Positions 23,915-35,034 of a stretch of DNA of 64,000 bases are shown here, piece after piece (within the stretch, counting starts at the first letter, position 1; each line of letters begins with the position of its first letter). The notes beneath the pieces are model-generated. The model was not told where the DNA came from. It worked only from the letters and a program-made list of their open reading frames with translations, and made no database searches. Source of the stretch: Orbicella faveolata (Eukaryota > Cnidaria > Anthozoa > Scleractinia > Merulinidae); assembly GCF_002042975.1 (NCBI RefSeq), contig NW_018149545.1, positions 105,664 through 169,663 of the forward strand. The letters are read 5' to 3'. The position numbers and the translations under genes were made by a program.

Positions 23915-25012
23915 TTAACGAATGATACCGTCCTCGTTGAAGGCATGAAGACGTGAAATTTGGAAAGTGTCGGAATTTGCCGAGTCTTTGGTCACTCGAG
24001 TTTCAACTTTCGACTGCATTATTGACAGTGGTGCCACGTTTATTCTTCCACGAGCTCTTTGACCAGGATTATTTATCGTACCGATCATGTACAACAACAC
24101 CGACATTCCCATCTCCAAACAGCGCAGAGAGGTGGTGGACGCGAACCAAGACCACGGGGAAATGTTTTGCGCGTCGTGCGAAACGCTGTAAACGCTTACC
24201 AGCGCGTAAATTTGCATGGCGCCGATGCTGAAACCGCCAACAGCTGCTGCTATACAAAGTTTGAAGACGGATGATGTTTGGTTTCCTCTGTCGTGCATTT
24301 CAGAAGCTCCATTTGGTTTAACTCGAAGTTTTTTCCACATAAGAGTAGAAATGTAAGTGTAAAAGACAGCTAAAATGACATATAAAACTGTGTCTGTTAT
24401 TTGGCAAGCAAAAGTCAAGCTCTTGTTTGATGGTAAAAATGATACAGTCATTTCTGACACCAAAACAAAGTTGTAATAAGGGACTGTAATGAGAGCTATG
24501 TTTCGCGTCGTGTACCAGTTCTGAAATCTGCTTTTCATCACAAGAGCATTTCTCAAAACTAGAAAAATGAGCATGAAGGCTGTAATCAAACAAGGCTGTC
24601 CAATTCCCCAGATTATATTTACCACGGTGCTAGGAACATGGCCTTTGGAATGGTAAGCATCCACACATAAGAACAAACACCTTGATGAACCAAATAAAAC
24701 AATCTGGCTTAGAACAACCAGTGAGAATTTCTTCTGTCGACTCCCTCTGTTGTTTTTTAACAATCTAAAGAATGCTGAAAGAGCGAAAAGGCCGACGATT
24801 CCAAATAAAGAACCGAGTCCAAATTGGTGAAATTCCCAGGCAATGCCCCAAGTTTCCACAGCTATATTCCAATCTGGGTGGGGTTCAGCCTTTGGTTCGG
24901 CTTGGGTCCCGCCACAGGCCGATTGTTTTTCCAGACCAACACATTCGCTTTCGGGTTCTACCGATGTTATAATACTCTCTGGTGTTGAACTCATAATGGC
25001 TGCAAATAGCAT
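23915..25012 (-). CDS. PRRT3/PRRT4-like membrane protein, gene 3
   Basis: Intronless, 365 aa from the first ATG; by comparison with MSARP and MSSIP in the paralogues the true start may be the sixth codon downstream (ATG at 24994, MSSTPE). The N-terminal signature is PHPDWNIAVETWGIAW then HQFGLG. The seven hydrophobic segments align with copy 1, with RCLFLCVDAYHSKGH between segments 2 and 3. The C-terminus is about 30 residues longer than in copy 1. The middle of the gene (about 24490-24710) is far closer to copy 1 at the DNA level than the rest, as if converted. It is the next gene in a head-to-tail row with copies 1 and 2. Confidence 0.8.
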   Translation of the reverse strand: MLFAAIMSSTPESIITSVEPESECVGLEKQSACGGTQAEPKAEPHPDWNIAVETWGIAWEFHQFGLGSLFGIVGLFALSAFFRLLKNNRGSRQKKFSLVVLSQIVLFGSSRCLFLCVDAYHSKGHVPSTVVNIIWGIGQPCLITAFMLIFLVLRNALVMKSRFQNWYTTRNIALITVPYYNFVLVSEMTVSFLPSNKSLTFACQITDTVLYVILAVFYTYISTLMWKKLRVKPNGASEMHDRGNQTSSVFKLCIAAAVGGFSIGAMQIYALVSVYSVSHDAQNISPWSWFASTTSLRCLEMGMSVLLYMIGTINNPGQRARGRINVAPLSIMQSKVETRVTKDSANSDTFQISRLHAFNEDGIIR

Positions 25013-27300
25013 TAACAGCTTAGACTTGGTCGATCAAAGTTGTCTGGCTCAGTGAAGTCGCAACTCGAAAATCAGTTGAAGTCTTCGTGTATTTTTTTGG
25101 CCATGAAATTCCCGCCTCGTGCTCAGTAATAAGAGAAACCAAAACCTTCACGACAATCACTTCTGAAAATAACTAAGTGTACCCTTATTTTAGAAACTGA
25201 CAGCGAAGATAGAAGTACGTTTGCAAACGTTTTCTGTGGACACTGCCAGCTGGCGAGTTCAAACACGGACTGTAGTTGTTATATTCAACATTTCATGAGA
25301 GTAAATTGGTTTTCCCTCGAAAGTTAAACAAAGCACTCAGTTAGTGAGGAAATGTTGACAGGAGAAAACGCGCTGGCAATTCTATCCTGCAAACATTTGT
25401 TAAAATTAAATTGTGACCTGGAAACAGTGGACAGTATTATCGTAAATTGTCTAATTTGCAGTTGACGAATTGACACTTCAAGCTGTTGTCTTCTTTTTTT
25501 CCGTAAATTTTTTTAATAAACTTACTGAACAGGAAACAAACTGTTTCGATTGTCTTACCCGTATTCAAACTTAGAAAAAAAAAATACCCCATGAAGATAA
25601 TGGCTTGCTTCGATGACTTACTTACTCAGTGCACTAAGACTGCAAAACTATCTCCGTGTTTACATTACCGAAGCAGCTGGTAACGCGACGAGTTCCATTA
25701 ATGCGGCACTCTAGAGGGGAAAACTCAGCCGTGTAGATCTGTTCAGCCCGCTGATCGGTCTAAAAACGTGCTCAAACTAAATATGTAACGCCAGCGATCA
25801 ACTCCAAAAAATACGAAAAATGGCCGTCGAGGTTCACGTTCTGCAAAATACCCAGAACTTAGTCAATCTGCGTTGTTGTTTTCCAGTGGACGGCTAAGAA
25901 ATACACAAGAATTTACAACGCACGTGCACAGCTATTGTTTTCTCATTAAATCTTTTGTTTGGTGAGGTTGTCGTTGGCGTTGGCGTTGTCGTCGTGGTTT
26001 GCTTGAGATCCCTAATGTATTGACTGTGGAAATTTCCTGAAACCCAAGCAAAGTAAATATAATTTCTAGTGGCTGGGTTACGTAAGAAAATAACTAAACT
26101 GGTGCGATAGAGAAGCGCGTGTATTTTCATGACCGTATCGGACAACTCGGGACTGTTTAAGCTTTTAGCGCACTTTCTTGTTCCTTGCAACTTAATTCTT
26201 CTTTTACTGACTGTTACCTTGATGTTCGCTACAGTTGTGTGTGTCTTTTGGAAGAGTAGTAAATTTTTGTCTGAAAACTCTTTATCTTCACATATTTCCC
26301 GAGGTTTATTGAGTTGCTTTCCGGCAATGAGGTTTTTTGTTTCCTAAGAGGGAAAAATCTTGTATTTTGGCTTATTTACTTTGCATTTCAGCGTATTGTT
26401 CACGCAAGTCGGTTAGGACCTTCCTGTAACTCAAAAGCCCTAGCAAAAACACTGCGCCTAAATTAAAAAAAAATGTTTGATTAAAAAAACCCTTCAATTT
26501 CATGATTAGTTTTCTAGCGCTAGCAGCTTTGTCTGTTTGGTTTGTGCATACACTTGAAAGTTGGGGAGGATCTAGGGGGGAGGGTTGGAGGGTTCGGTCA
26601 AACCCCCTAAATGAAAACCATAGGCACGTAGGGCGTGCAGAGTTATTTTTTGTGTGCGTTAAAAGCCTCTGGAAGTAGCAGCATTTAGTGCACTCTTAAC
26701 AATTGTGATTAGGTTAATTCAACAGGTCTGTTCGGTTACGATGTATCACAAAAAAAGGATTTGTTTCACCTTAAGAGGTGTAATGTCAAGCCTAGTGTTA
26801 TTGATGTTTGATTTTGACAATTGACCAGTAGCTTTCAATGGAGCTGTTTCCAGCAAGGCAGCTAAATGTCATGCAGCCTGTAAAAGTAGCCAACGGTAAA
26901 AGCAGATTGGTGGGTATTTTGCACATTGGTAGCTATCTGTATCCGCTCCAGATAGCGCTTCAGGAGAGTCCATTTGGAGTAGCAACACTCCAATACTACA
27001 AGTGGAGTAGCAATGTTCATTTGCCTTTAAACTTTTTCGAAATTCCAAAAGGTGTCTGCATATCGTAGGAGGGGTATTGAATATCATTGTTTTATAATCC
27101 ATCAAATATTTTCGCTCGCAATTGCAAGCAATTGGTCTGAATGCGTCACGTGACCGATTATTCCCCAGCTAAAACTGGGGAATATCCGAGAATACCTCCC
27201 ACCTAAAAACGTTTTCCGATTGGAGGAGAACGTTTCACGTGTCCTGGGCCAAAACTCGGATAAAGCTTGGACTCACGATCAGAGTTTTATGTGTGTGTGT
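25013..27300. other. Intergenic DNA between PRRT-like gene 3 and the inverted-repeat block
   Basis: It contains a small GTCGTT/GGCGTT simple repeat at about 25967-26000 and scattered AT-rich tracts. The open frames at 26129 and 26838 lack any supporting feature. I see no gene. Confidence 0.45.
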
Positions 27301-27395
27301 TTTTTTACACCCACCAGTGTATTTCCATTCAGTTTACAGTCTTTTTATCATGTTACCCGTCTAACAAACTAACTATCAAACCAAGTGATGATTAA

Positions 27396-27401
27396 TTTAT
27401 T
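27396..27401 (-). terminator. Polyadenylation signal of secreted-peptide gene S
   Basis: AATAAA on the minus strand, about 30 bases past the stop of gene S. The surrounding sequence (GAAGTTTAACTT, GGAGCAGAAATAAATT) is preserved in the copies near 38540 and 47010. Confidence 0.5.
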
Positions 27402-27430
27402 TCTGCTCCCAAGTTAAACTTCATGGTCAG

Positions 27431-29735
27431 CTACTCTTCTGCTTCCAATTCCCGCTGCAGCCAACTACGTTTGCGTTTGCTGCCCATGGGTTGCTAACAT
27501 GATAGTAAAGAAACCAGAAATTAGAGAGAAAGAAAGAAAAAAGGAAAGAGAAGGAGGGAAATGGAAGGAAGGGAGGAAGGGAGGGNNNNNNNNNNNNNNN
27601 NNNNNNNNNNNNNNNNNNNNNNNNNNNNNNNNNNNNNNNNNNNNNNNNNNNNNNNNNNNNNNNNNNNNNNNNNNNNNNNNNNNNNNNNNNNNNNNNNNNN
27701 NNNNNNNNNNNNNNNNNNNNNNNNNNNNNNNNNNNNNNNNNNNNNNNNNNNNNNNNNNNNNNNNNNNNNNNNNNNNNNNNNAGACAGAGACAGAGACAGA
27801 GACAGAGACAGAGACAGAGACAGAGACAGAGACAGAGACAGAGACAGAGAGAAAAAGCACTTAACTCTCAAACTTTGGCAGAAATGCAAGAGATTTGTAT
27901 TAATACTTCTTCAATCAGTCAATCAGAACTAGAGAGCCCGTTAATAAAAACGTACATGTGTAAATCTAAATAAGATACTAAAATATAAACAGTGTAAAAG
28001 CACAAATAAACGAAAAGAGTGAGCGATTTATTCAATGTAAAGCAAATCGTTGACAGACTATGACACACTTTTTACTTACGTTTGGGCAACTAAAGCAGCC
28101 ACGGCGGCGGACACGACCGAGTGTGCGAACCTAAAGAAAGCAACAGACTACTTGAAAGAAACTTTGACAGAAAAGCAAGCAGCTTAACCGACTTCTTGGA
28201 CTCAGTGATTTACATCAGTTGATAAATGTCAAATGAGAATTTTGACCAAAACGGACTAAATGGTCACAGCTAGAGAGCCTTTCTGATAACAACTTAGAGC
28301 TCAAATATTCGCTCTGTTTCCAAACCTCACTGAAAAAATATAGAAATAAGTTATATGTATGTCCCTTCAGAGAAAAAAAATCGCTGTATGTATGAACAAA
28401 GGGCTGGCACTTTTCTAATATACTTCACCTCCTGACTTCACATTATGGTTTCAATATGTGACATAATCTCCCTCTTGTTTTGGGGTAGTTGTCACTTCTG
28501 TTTATTGTCATCAAACCAATTTTTACAGCGCAGGACCAAACCCACAGGCTTCCTTCCAGTCTTCGTTGTTTACTGCACAAGCTTCACAAAACGAGCAACT
28601 CTCGAGAGTTTCGTCACAAGATCCATTTCGTTGGTTTTGAAAACAATGCAAATGAGCAGAAGTGTTAAAAGACACCAGCGAATCGATTGAGTCATGTGTT
28701 TGAAAGCCAGGCAAGCAAGTTAACTGGAAGTCGGGAGTCTGATATTTTCAGACTCGCATGGTCGCTCGTATCCCGACCGCTAGCCAAGGGAAACGAGAAC
28801 TCTGAGTACGAATTTTACCGTTCTTCAATGCCTTTCCTGTTAACATACATTTGACGTCAAGACAGCACAGTGTTTTCCGCCTGCTGAACCCTGATTGGTC
28901 AATTCAAATTTCAGGTGTACCGACCGTATGCAAGAGTAGCAGTTAGTTTGTTTTTCAGCAGTTGGCGGTTATGATCTGGTGTTGCTGCATGGTTTTTAAA
29001 CCATGAGTTCTTTGAATTGGTTTCGGCGGCTTGGACGAAAACATTAAACGTTTTCTTCATTTCGTGGCTTGAACAAGAAATTTTACAGCGAACGCGTCCT
29101 TCAAAATGAAATTGCAGTCCCTTTCACAAACGATTTGGTGTTGTGTAATGAAATGCTTCCTTTTTGTGCAACAAAGTTGTACCATCTCGTCTTGGCGGCC
29201 AACTCCATCTCGAGGCCAACCCGTGAAGTCTGGGTTCTAAATTACATTCAAGTAGCACCTTAGCATGCTCAATATCCATTTGGCACGAGATTCGCAAAAC
29301 CTTTCTTTCTCGTGAATTGCGGGTGAAAAGAGAATTGAACAGCTATGCATTTAGGGTGGTCACTTAGTCAAATTTGATATGGCTATGATATCATGGTCAC
29401 TTGGGCGAATTTGGAATTTGGTACCTAATCGTACCTTTTTGGTCAGGCTTCGAGGGCATATCAGGCTGGTTTGGTCTCGCCAGGGGTATTGTGGCTCGAC
29501 TACGTGCGTTGCGCCAAAATACGAACCATGGCTCGACCAAACGAGCCTGATATATTAGGTATAAATATTCATTAAAAAAAACACCAGAAAAAAGCTCTAT
29601 TACCTGATTATCATGGTCATCATAAACTACATAACCACTAGGATATGTAAGTCCAATTTGATAATTGGGAGGTGTCCCATACGCCGCTACATCGGAAATA
29701 AGGACAATGAGAGCAATTATGACAAGCGTCTTCAT
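27431..29735 (-). CDS. Gene S: predicted small secreted prepropeptide, three exons, family not recognised
   Basis: Exons on the minus strand are 29735-29604, 28130-28080 and 27493-27431, all joined in phase 0 by GT-AG introns (donors GTAATA and GTAAGT, acceptors after TTTAG and GTTAG). The product is 81 aa. Exon 1 starts MKTLVIIALIVLISDVAA, a clear signal peptide, then a Tyr-, Gly- and Pro-rich stretch ending DDHDNQ. Exon 2 gives VRTLGRVRRR and GCFSCPN with a C-x-x-C pair. Exon 3 gives QPMGS, KRKR and an acidic end. Polybasic sites flank the Cys segment, as in processed peptides. A diverged copy in the opposite orientation (42850-46216) keeps the exon 1 donor, the exon 2 acceptor and the reading frame. 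A scaffold gap lies in intron 2. I know no family with this layout and claim no function. Confidence 0.5.
27540..27850. repeat. Purine-rich microsatellite with 196-N gap (27586-27781)
   Basis: GGAA/GGGA words lie to the left and an (AGACAG)n array to the right of a 196-base run of N. It sits in intron 2 of gene S. The homologous sites at 37620-37710 and 46080-46170 hold short unexpanded CT-rich tracts, so the expansion is specific to this copy. Protein frames running through the N are meaningless. Confidence 0.9.
28180..28860 (-). repeat. Repeat block A, copy 1 (inside intron 1 of gene S)
   Basis: The block shares long stretches with 33880-34440 (same strand) and, inverted, with 36335-36860. 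On the minus strand it holds a Cys-rich open frame (CSFCEACAVNNEDW) that stays open in the other two copies but is shifted by a 4-base loss here. Whether this was ever an exon or is part of a repeat cannot be settled. Confidence 0.7.
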
Positions 29736-29862
29736 CACTGTTCCTCGGTTATTCTGTTAAAAAGAAACACACCTTCTTCAGCTCATACAAAAAGACTGAT
29801 AAAGTGATTGAGGTCTAAACTACATAAATACTAGATTATGAGTGCGTTCGACGCCGTCACTT

Positions 29863-29880
29863 TGATATATATATATATAC
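29863..29880. repeat. TA microsatellite
   Basis: A short (TA)n run upstream of gene S. Too far from the start to be called a TATA box. Confidence 0.6.
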
Positions 29881-30364
29881 TTGGTATAAATCTACTAGCG
29901 TTCTATCACGAATGCCGTTCTCTGATTGGCTACGCTACCCACTAACTATTCTGTGGTAGGAAGTGTTTTCGAAGTGTCTGAAGAGGATTTAGATAAAGTT
30001 TTGAACGACTTGTAGATTCCTTCGTTCAGGCTCACCATTATGGATCTCGCCTTCCACCCATTTCAAACAATATTCGACTGGATGAAGACTTAGCTATCTG
30101 TCGCGACTGGAACTAATCAACAAATGCAATCAAACTACATTCAATGAAATATAACTGTTCCCATGGTTAACATCCCAAAGCCAAGGCGATTCAAAGTAGT
30201 GTTCGTGAACATATAAAATTGAGTATAAACCACGAGTTAGTCTCTAGCTTTAGAAATCCGTTTTCCCGCTTTACGCAGTTCGTCCTCAGAGGCCGTCAGA
30301 TTGGCGCTGACCAAAACGACCGCTGGCTCTGGGGACGAGAATGCTCTTTACGATGCTCAGACCA

Positions 30365-30566
30365 ATCTCGTTCCCAGAGTCTTCGTTCCCCTTGACCAGC
30401 GGTCGGAAAACGAGAGCTCTGGGAGCAACCATTTTGAAATAACCGAATTCTGACCATCCGGTTTCACTGCGCAGTCTGCATCTATGGCGCACGCCTGAAA
30501 TTGTTGTTCCCAGAGCTCACGTTTTCCGACCGCTGGTCGAGGAGAACGAAGACTCTGGGAACGAGA
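30365..30566. mobile_element. Foldback MITE with ~60-bp inverted ends
   Basis: CTCGTTCCCAGAGTCTTCGT and GACCAGCGGTCGGAAAACG on the left match, reversed, CGTTTTCCGACCGCTGGTC and ACGAAGACTCTGGGAACGAG on the right. The loop between is about 80 bp. It has no coding capacity. Confidence 0.85.
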
Positions 30567-30772
30567 TTGTGCTCAGACTAGTACGGAAACCACGAGGTGC
30601 GCAATGGTCTTTGCGCATATGACGTCATTCAAAATGGCGCAGAAAATGCAGGCGGTCGACGAAAAAGTCTCAAAATTGATCACCTTTGAAACCACAGGAC
30701 ACCCAAGATTATGAACTGCGTTCTGCGAACGCAATAACACATTAGAATAAGTAATAGTAATTGGACCGAGTG

Positions 30773-30830
30773 GAGCACAATTCAGGGAGTAATCGCGCGA
30801 GTAATTTCAAAATCGGACGAGCGCAAAGCA

Positions 30831-30864
<34 letters not shown>

Positions 30865-30890
30865 TCTGAATTGTACGATACGAGGTTCAA
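30773..30890. repeat. Palindromic element (AATTCAGGGAGTAATCGCGC)
   Basis: ACAATTCAGGGAGTAATCGCG with ATTTCAAAATCGG faces CCGATTTGAAAT and GATTACTCTCTGAATTGT. Almost the whole element is stem, as in small foldback MITEs. Confidence 0.75.
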
Positions 30891-31047
30891 TTACTCATTA
30901 ATCGTATCTATAACAACTCTCGGAAAAAAAAATGTCTTTTGAGAACTTCTTTTGAGCGAAAACGTCTACAGCGCTTTTTATAAATTTTGAAAACTGTAGG
31001 AAACATTGCGAAGGAAGACACTAAAGCACTCGTAATTGACGTGCAAA

Positions 31048-31152
31048 TCACGTGGGTATCCAATTACAGGTGTCCAATTACAAAAAAAGTTCAAATCGAA
31101 TACCTGTAATTGGACACCCGCGTGATCGCGCATGTGATCGCGCACCCACGTG
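31048..31152. repeat. Palindromic element (CACGTGGGTATCCAATTACAGG)
   Basis: CACGTGGGTATCCAATTACA and its neighbour face CCTGTAATTGGACACCCGCG and CCCACGTGG. It is a short foldback between gene K and gene S. Confidence 0.65.
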
Positions 31153-31261
31153 GCAAATAGACGCGCGGAGAAGCAATTAAGTGAGTGATGAATATTGGAA
31201 ACGAAGGTTTTTGTCTTTTAATGGTACCTATAATCGTGTGAACGGAGAACATTTTGTAAAC

Positions 31262-31408
31262 AGTACCCATTTATACACGTAGAAGGACTGAGGCAATGTG
31301 AGAGTAAAGTGTTGTGCCCAATTACACAACGCAATGACCCGACCAGGGCTGGAATCCGAACCGCTCAATTCGGGATCCAGTGTGCTAACTATTAAACCAC
31401 CGCGCCAC
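31262..31408 (-). mobile_element. tRNA-derived SINE, truncated, left arm of inverted repeat
   Basis: On the minus strand the head GTGGCGCGGTGGTTTAATAG is followed by TTCGGATTCC, CATTGCGTTGTGTAATT and ATAAATGGGTACTG. The same flank (CGTAATACAAATCTCCCATT on the + strand) adjoins the SINE at 41765 on the right arm in mirror image. The insertion therefore preceded the duplication. Confidence 0.8.
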
Positions 31409-31900
31409 GTAATACAAATCTCCCATTAATAGTCACAAATTCAATTCATCAGCCCGCTCTTCCCTGCTACTTTATCAAGTCCTCCCCGTACTTTCAATTA
31501 GTTTACTTTTCATTCCGTTTGCAAGTTGAATAAAGGTTGATAAACAAACCCAATGCATAACGTAAGAAAATGTACGAATCATTAAAGAAAAGATTAAAAA
31601 GAGTAAAGGGGCACTGTGCGAGGAGCCACTCTTAAAAAATACAAGAGGAAAAAATGATTCAAATAATTGCACTACTAATAAGAAAATTTCATTTGTTTTT
31701 GCGGGCATTTCAATGTCGACACAAAGTGCTGTACCTAAAAACGGAACATTTTATACGCACAGATAAAAGAAAATTGAAAAAAGAAAGATAACAAAAGCCC
31801 CAGGGACTCAAACGAGTGTTCATATCAGGAGCTATGACGGGAACTTGGTACTAAACGATAACCTGGGGTTGTTAGTCCCTTAAATTTCTCACAATCAGTT

Positions 31901-32317
31901 TTATTTTCTGTCGGGATCATCAATAACTTTGACGAGAAGCTTATTGGAAATGAAGGCGTAATATTTGCAAAGCGAGGCACAGTGTTTTAGTAAATTTTCA
32001 ATTTCCTATGAAAAATTTATTTTTTCAAAGTAATTTTTTACTGTCCTTACTTCGACTAATGTAAACTACGACGTTTTACAGAGAAACAGTCTTTTAAAAG
32101 TATGACTTACCGTCCTCGACTGATCAAGTTTTCCGGCTTTGAAGTCACTATCGTGATTAGCTGACCTTCCTTTCACATTAGGTTTCTGTGGAAAACTGAA
32201 TGCAATATGTGGCTTTCTGCTTTTAAAGCCATCCTTTCTGTTACTAAACGTTAGATGGCAGTTATCCAGACTTGAGTCTGTCGGCAGAGCATAGAGACTG
32301 CGCATGCCTAGTAGCAT
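31901..32317 (-). CDS. Gene K: predicted two-exon small protein, family not recognised
   Basis: Exon 1 is 32317-32111 and exon 2 is 32005-31901 on the minus strand, split by a 105-bp GTAAGT...CATAG intron in phase 0. The product is 103 aa with no signal peptide. The central part, RKPHIAFSFPQKPNV then RSANHDS and DFKAGKLDQ, is basic. Exon 2 has EIENLLKHCASLCKYY, likely helical with two Cys, and ends DDPDRK. The mirror copy at 40866-41234 keeps the donor, the acceptor, most residues and a frame-preserving 3-base difference (DS-DF versus DSGDF), which argues for coding. The start is uncertain, since the upstream ATG region is not well conserved in the mirror copy. The function is unknown. Confidence 0.45.
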
Positions 32318-32639
32318 TTGTTTAGGGAAGGTTTCTTAATGTTTACTTCATGGAAATTTTCCGTTGATCTAAAAAGTTAGAAATGTTAACTCATAATATA
32401 GATTTTAGCAAAAGCACTAGTTTCAAGGGATAGTATGAGGATCAACAACTATTGTTGTTTTTCTAAATTCAACTTTAGGTGTTTTGTTGTGCTTGAAAAA
32501 TACGCTAAATTTTTAACGAAAGTTGCCAAAGGCTGCGAATTAATTGAGTTTGTCAGTTGTTACCCAGGAAATCAGCTTTTCAGTTTAGAACTCTTCGGTG
32601 ACGAAACGTGAAATGTGTCCGTTTAAAGAGGGTCTCAAT

Positions 32640-32800
32640 GGGATAACCATCACCAGTCAAACGGCCTAAAAAGTAACTGTCAATCTTCAATATAAGTTAC
32701 CGTAAACCGTCAAATAAGAAATCGTTTACTGTCAGCCGTCAAACAGCCGAAAATGTAACCGTCAACCGTCAAAAAGTTATAATTTTTTAACCTTGAAAAG
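32640..32800. repeat. CGTCAAA/CGTCAAC word cluster, left arm
   Basis: GTCAA words (ACCGTCAAATAAG, CAGCCGTCAAACAG, AACCGTCAACCGTCAA) recur every 10-25 bases. The inverted counterpart is at 40340-40490. It may be the remnant of a short foldback element. Confidence 0.6.
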
Positions 32801-33879
32801 TCGAAGATGATATATGACTAGTTGTATTATTAGTTGTATCAAAATAACCATTTAAGGAAATTTCTTCTACCTTGGTCATGTCAAATACTCTGATATTACC
32901 CAGCAACCGAATTTCTATATGCTTACTTACTGAGTAAAAAGACATTTAGTTTCGTTGCAATCAATTTTCTGTCATTTGCAATGATTTAATAACCAAAGCA
33001 GCTGGAGCTGAAAATTGAAATCAGGGCGACCTAAGAATCTATATAGTGAATATGAACTACTATCTGTAGCTTTTAAGCTTGAGGAGAATTTTTCATTAGA
33101 CAAATATTGAGAGAACTAACTGAAACAAATAACATTAGAAATGCGTTGCGTGTTTTCGCTCCACTTAGGTTAGTCTGGACAGCTGTGAAGGAGACTTTTC
33201 CTAATTCAGTTGTTAGTTGTCGATCCCATTTCTGTCGTTAAATGTCAAGGACCTCGCAAAGGACAGAAAATCAACGATAAGTAAATTGAGACATTGTTAT
33301 TCCTTGCTGAATTCTTTATTGTTTCAAACTGGTCCACTTTATCAGAAATTAGTTGTATTTGTATCTTTGAAGACGATGAACGTGTTATCAACAGATATTT
33401 TTACCTCTTTCTTTGCTTCGACATTAAAAAAGGACAAAAATTTCGTCTCAAACGTAATTATTTATAATAACGAGTCTATTGATAATCGAATAGAGATACT
33501 GGTATTATTTTTTTGTGTGTTATGACTGAGCATTGGGTTCCACGTGAGCGTCATATCAGTACAACGTTACGCCTGGCTGAATGGGAGGGTCTTTTTCTGT
33601 AAAGTCACCAAAATTGGCATTTACCATTTGCTTATTTTTAACTACTTTTAAGGCTTACAATTTTGCCTCATGAAGCTCACGTTTCATTACAAGATTTCTG
33701 AACTTAAAACTGTTCTTTTAGGACGCCCTGATTTCAATTTTCAGCTCCACTGAGCTGTTTAGGTTATAATAATACACATGAAAAAATTACTCGATTCTGA
33801 TTGGCTACGAGCAGTGCAGTTCAAGTGTAACACCAGTGCAAAAAGTGTAACATCAGTGCAAAAAGTGTAACACCAGTGT
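32801..33879. other. No gene seen; 20-bp tandem at 33828-33872
   Basis: AT-rich DNA holding an unsupported 102-aa frame at 33217-33525. Just before block A there are about three tandem units of GTGTAACACCAGTGCAAAAA. Confidence 0.5.
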
Positions 33880-34440
33880 TGATTTACATCAGTTGATAAA
33901 TGTCAAATGAGAATTTTGACCAAAACGGACTAAATGGTCACAGCTAGAAAGCCTTTCTGATAACAACTTAGAGCTCAAATATTCGCACTGTTTCCAAACC
34001 TCACTGAAAAAATATAGATATAAGTTATATGTATGTCCCTTCAGAGAAAAAAAATCGCTGTATGTATGAACAAAGGACTGGCACTTTCCTAATATACTTC
34101 ACCTCCTGACTTCACATTATGGTTTAAATGTGTGACATAATCTCCCTCTTCTTTTGGGGTAGTTGTCACTTCTGTGTCATCAAACCAATTTTTACAGCGC
34201 AAGACCGAACCCACTGTATAGGCTTCCGTCCAGTCTTCGTTGTTTACTGCGCAGGTATTAAAAGACACCAGCGAATCGATTGAGTCACGTGTTTGAAAGC
34301 CAGGCAAGCAAGTACCGGAAGTCGGTAGTCTGATATCACGCAGCCTCGCATGGTCGCTCCTATCCCGACCGCTGGCCAAGGGAAACGAAGGCTCTGAGTA
34401 CGAATTTTACCGTTCTTCGATGCCTTTCCTGTTAATTAAC
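33880..34440 (-). repeat. Repeat block A, copy 2
   Basis: Close to 28205-28860 in the same orientation. On the minus strand an open frame runs to 34089 with CAVNNEDW, RCKNWFDDTEVTT and a closing SGGEVY, the same residues as in copy 3. No splice context is clear. Confidence 0.7.
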
Positions 34441-34630
34441 AAATTGACGTCAGTTTTTTTATGCGTCTGTCCTCTTAATTAATGTTAAATATCGTCATAA
34501 CATTGTCAAAAAGGCTGTGGAACCACGAGCAGCAGGCGTATGGTTCCGCAATAAACTTTGACAGTGTTATGACGAAATTTATCATCAATAAGAGGGACAG
34601 ACCCATAAAAAACTGACGTCAATTTGTTAT
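34438..34630. mobile_element. Foldback MITE (AACAAATTGACGTCAG), copy 1
   Basis: AACAAATTGACGTCAGTTTT plus GTCTGTCCTCTTA on the left, and inverted AAAAACTGACGTCAATTTGTT with AAGAGGGACAGAC on the right. A second copy is at 43325-43483 in the direct duplicate. Confidence 0.8.
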
Positions 34631-34639
34631 TTACAATAA

Positions 34640-35034
34640 CGAGACCCCAAAATGGTCAAATGCTGGGAATAAATGGGGTGGAAAGACGCCTTAAACTTGC
34701 CATAAACAAAGATAAGAGAATTTTATTCAAAATGACGCGAACATTGTCAATAGCTTTTCTCGCTTTTTGATTGGCTACTTAAAAAAGTTCATACAATCTC
34801 ATTGGTTAAAAAGTTGACAGTTTGACAGTTGAAAGTTGAACTTGAAAGCTTGCATAAATTAAACTTTTATCCGTCTGTACTCTTGTTGATGATAAAACTT
34901 AGCCAATCAGCGAGCGAGAAATTAGGCAGTTACTGTAAAAAGTGGTTTCTTTTTTTCGCTCCGATGATCGAATCTAATACCTTGATCGTGTTAAACATGC
35001 AAATGAAAAAGAGACAAATTATATAAGCAATTAC
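34640..35034. other. Duplicated AT-rich spacer (direct copy at 43495-43885)
   Basis: No gene. The stretch is near-identical to the one after the second MITE copy, which fixes the direct orientation of this duplicate. Confidence 0.6.

Noticed and set aside
27465-27932. Open frames of 120-130 codons through the N gap
   Set aside because: They consist of N and of six-base microsatellite units and have no meaning as proteins.
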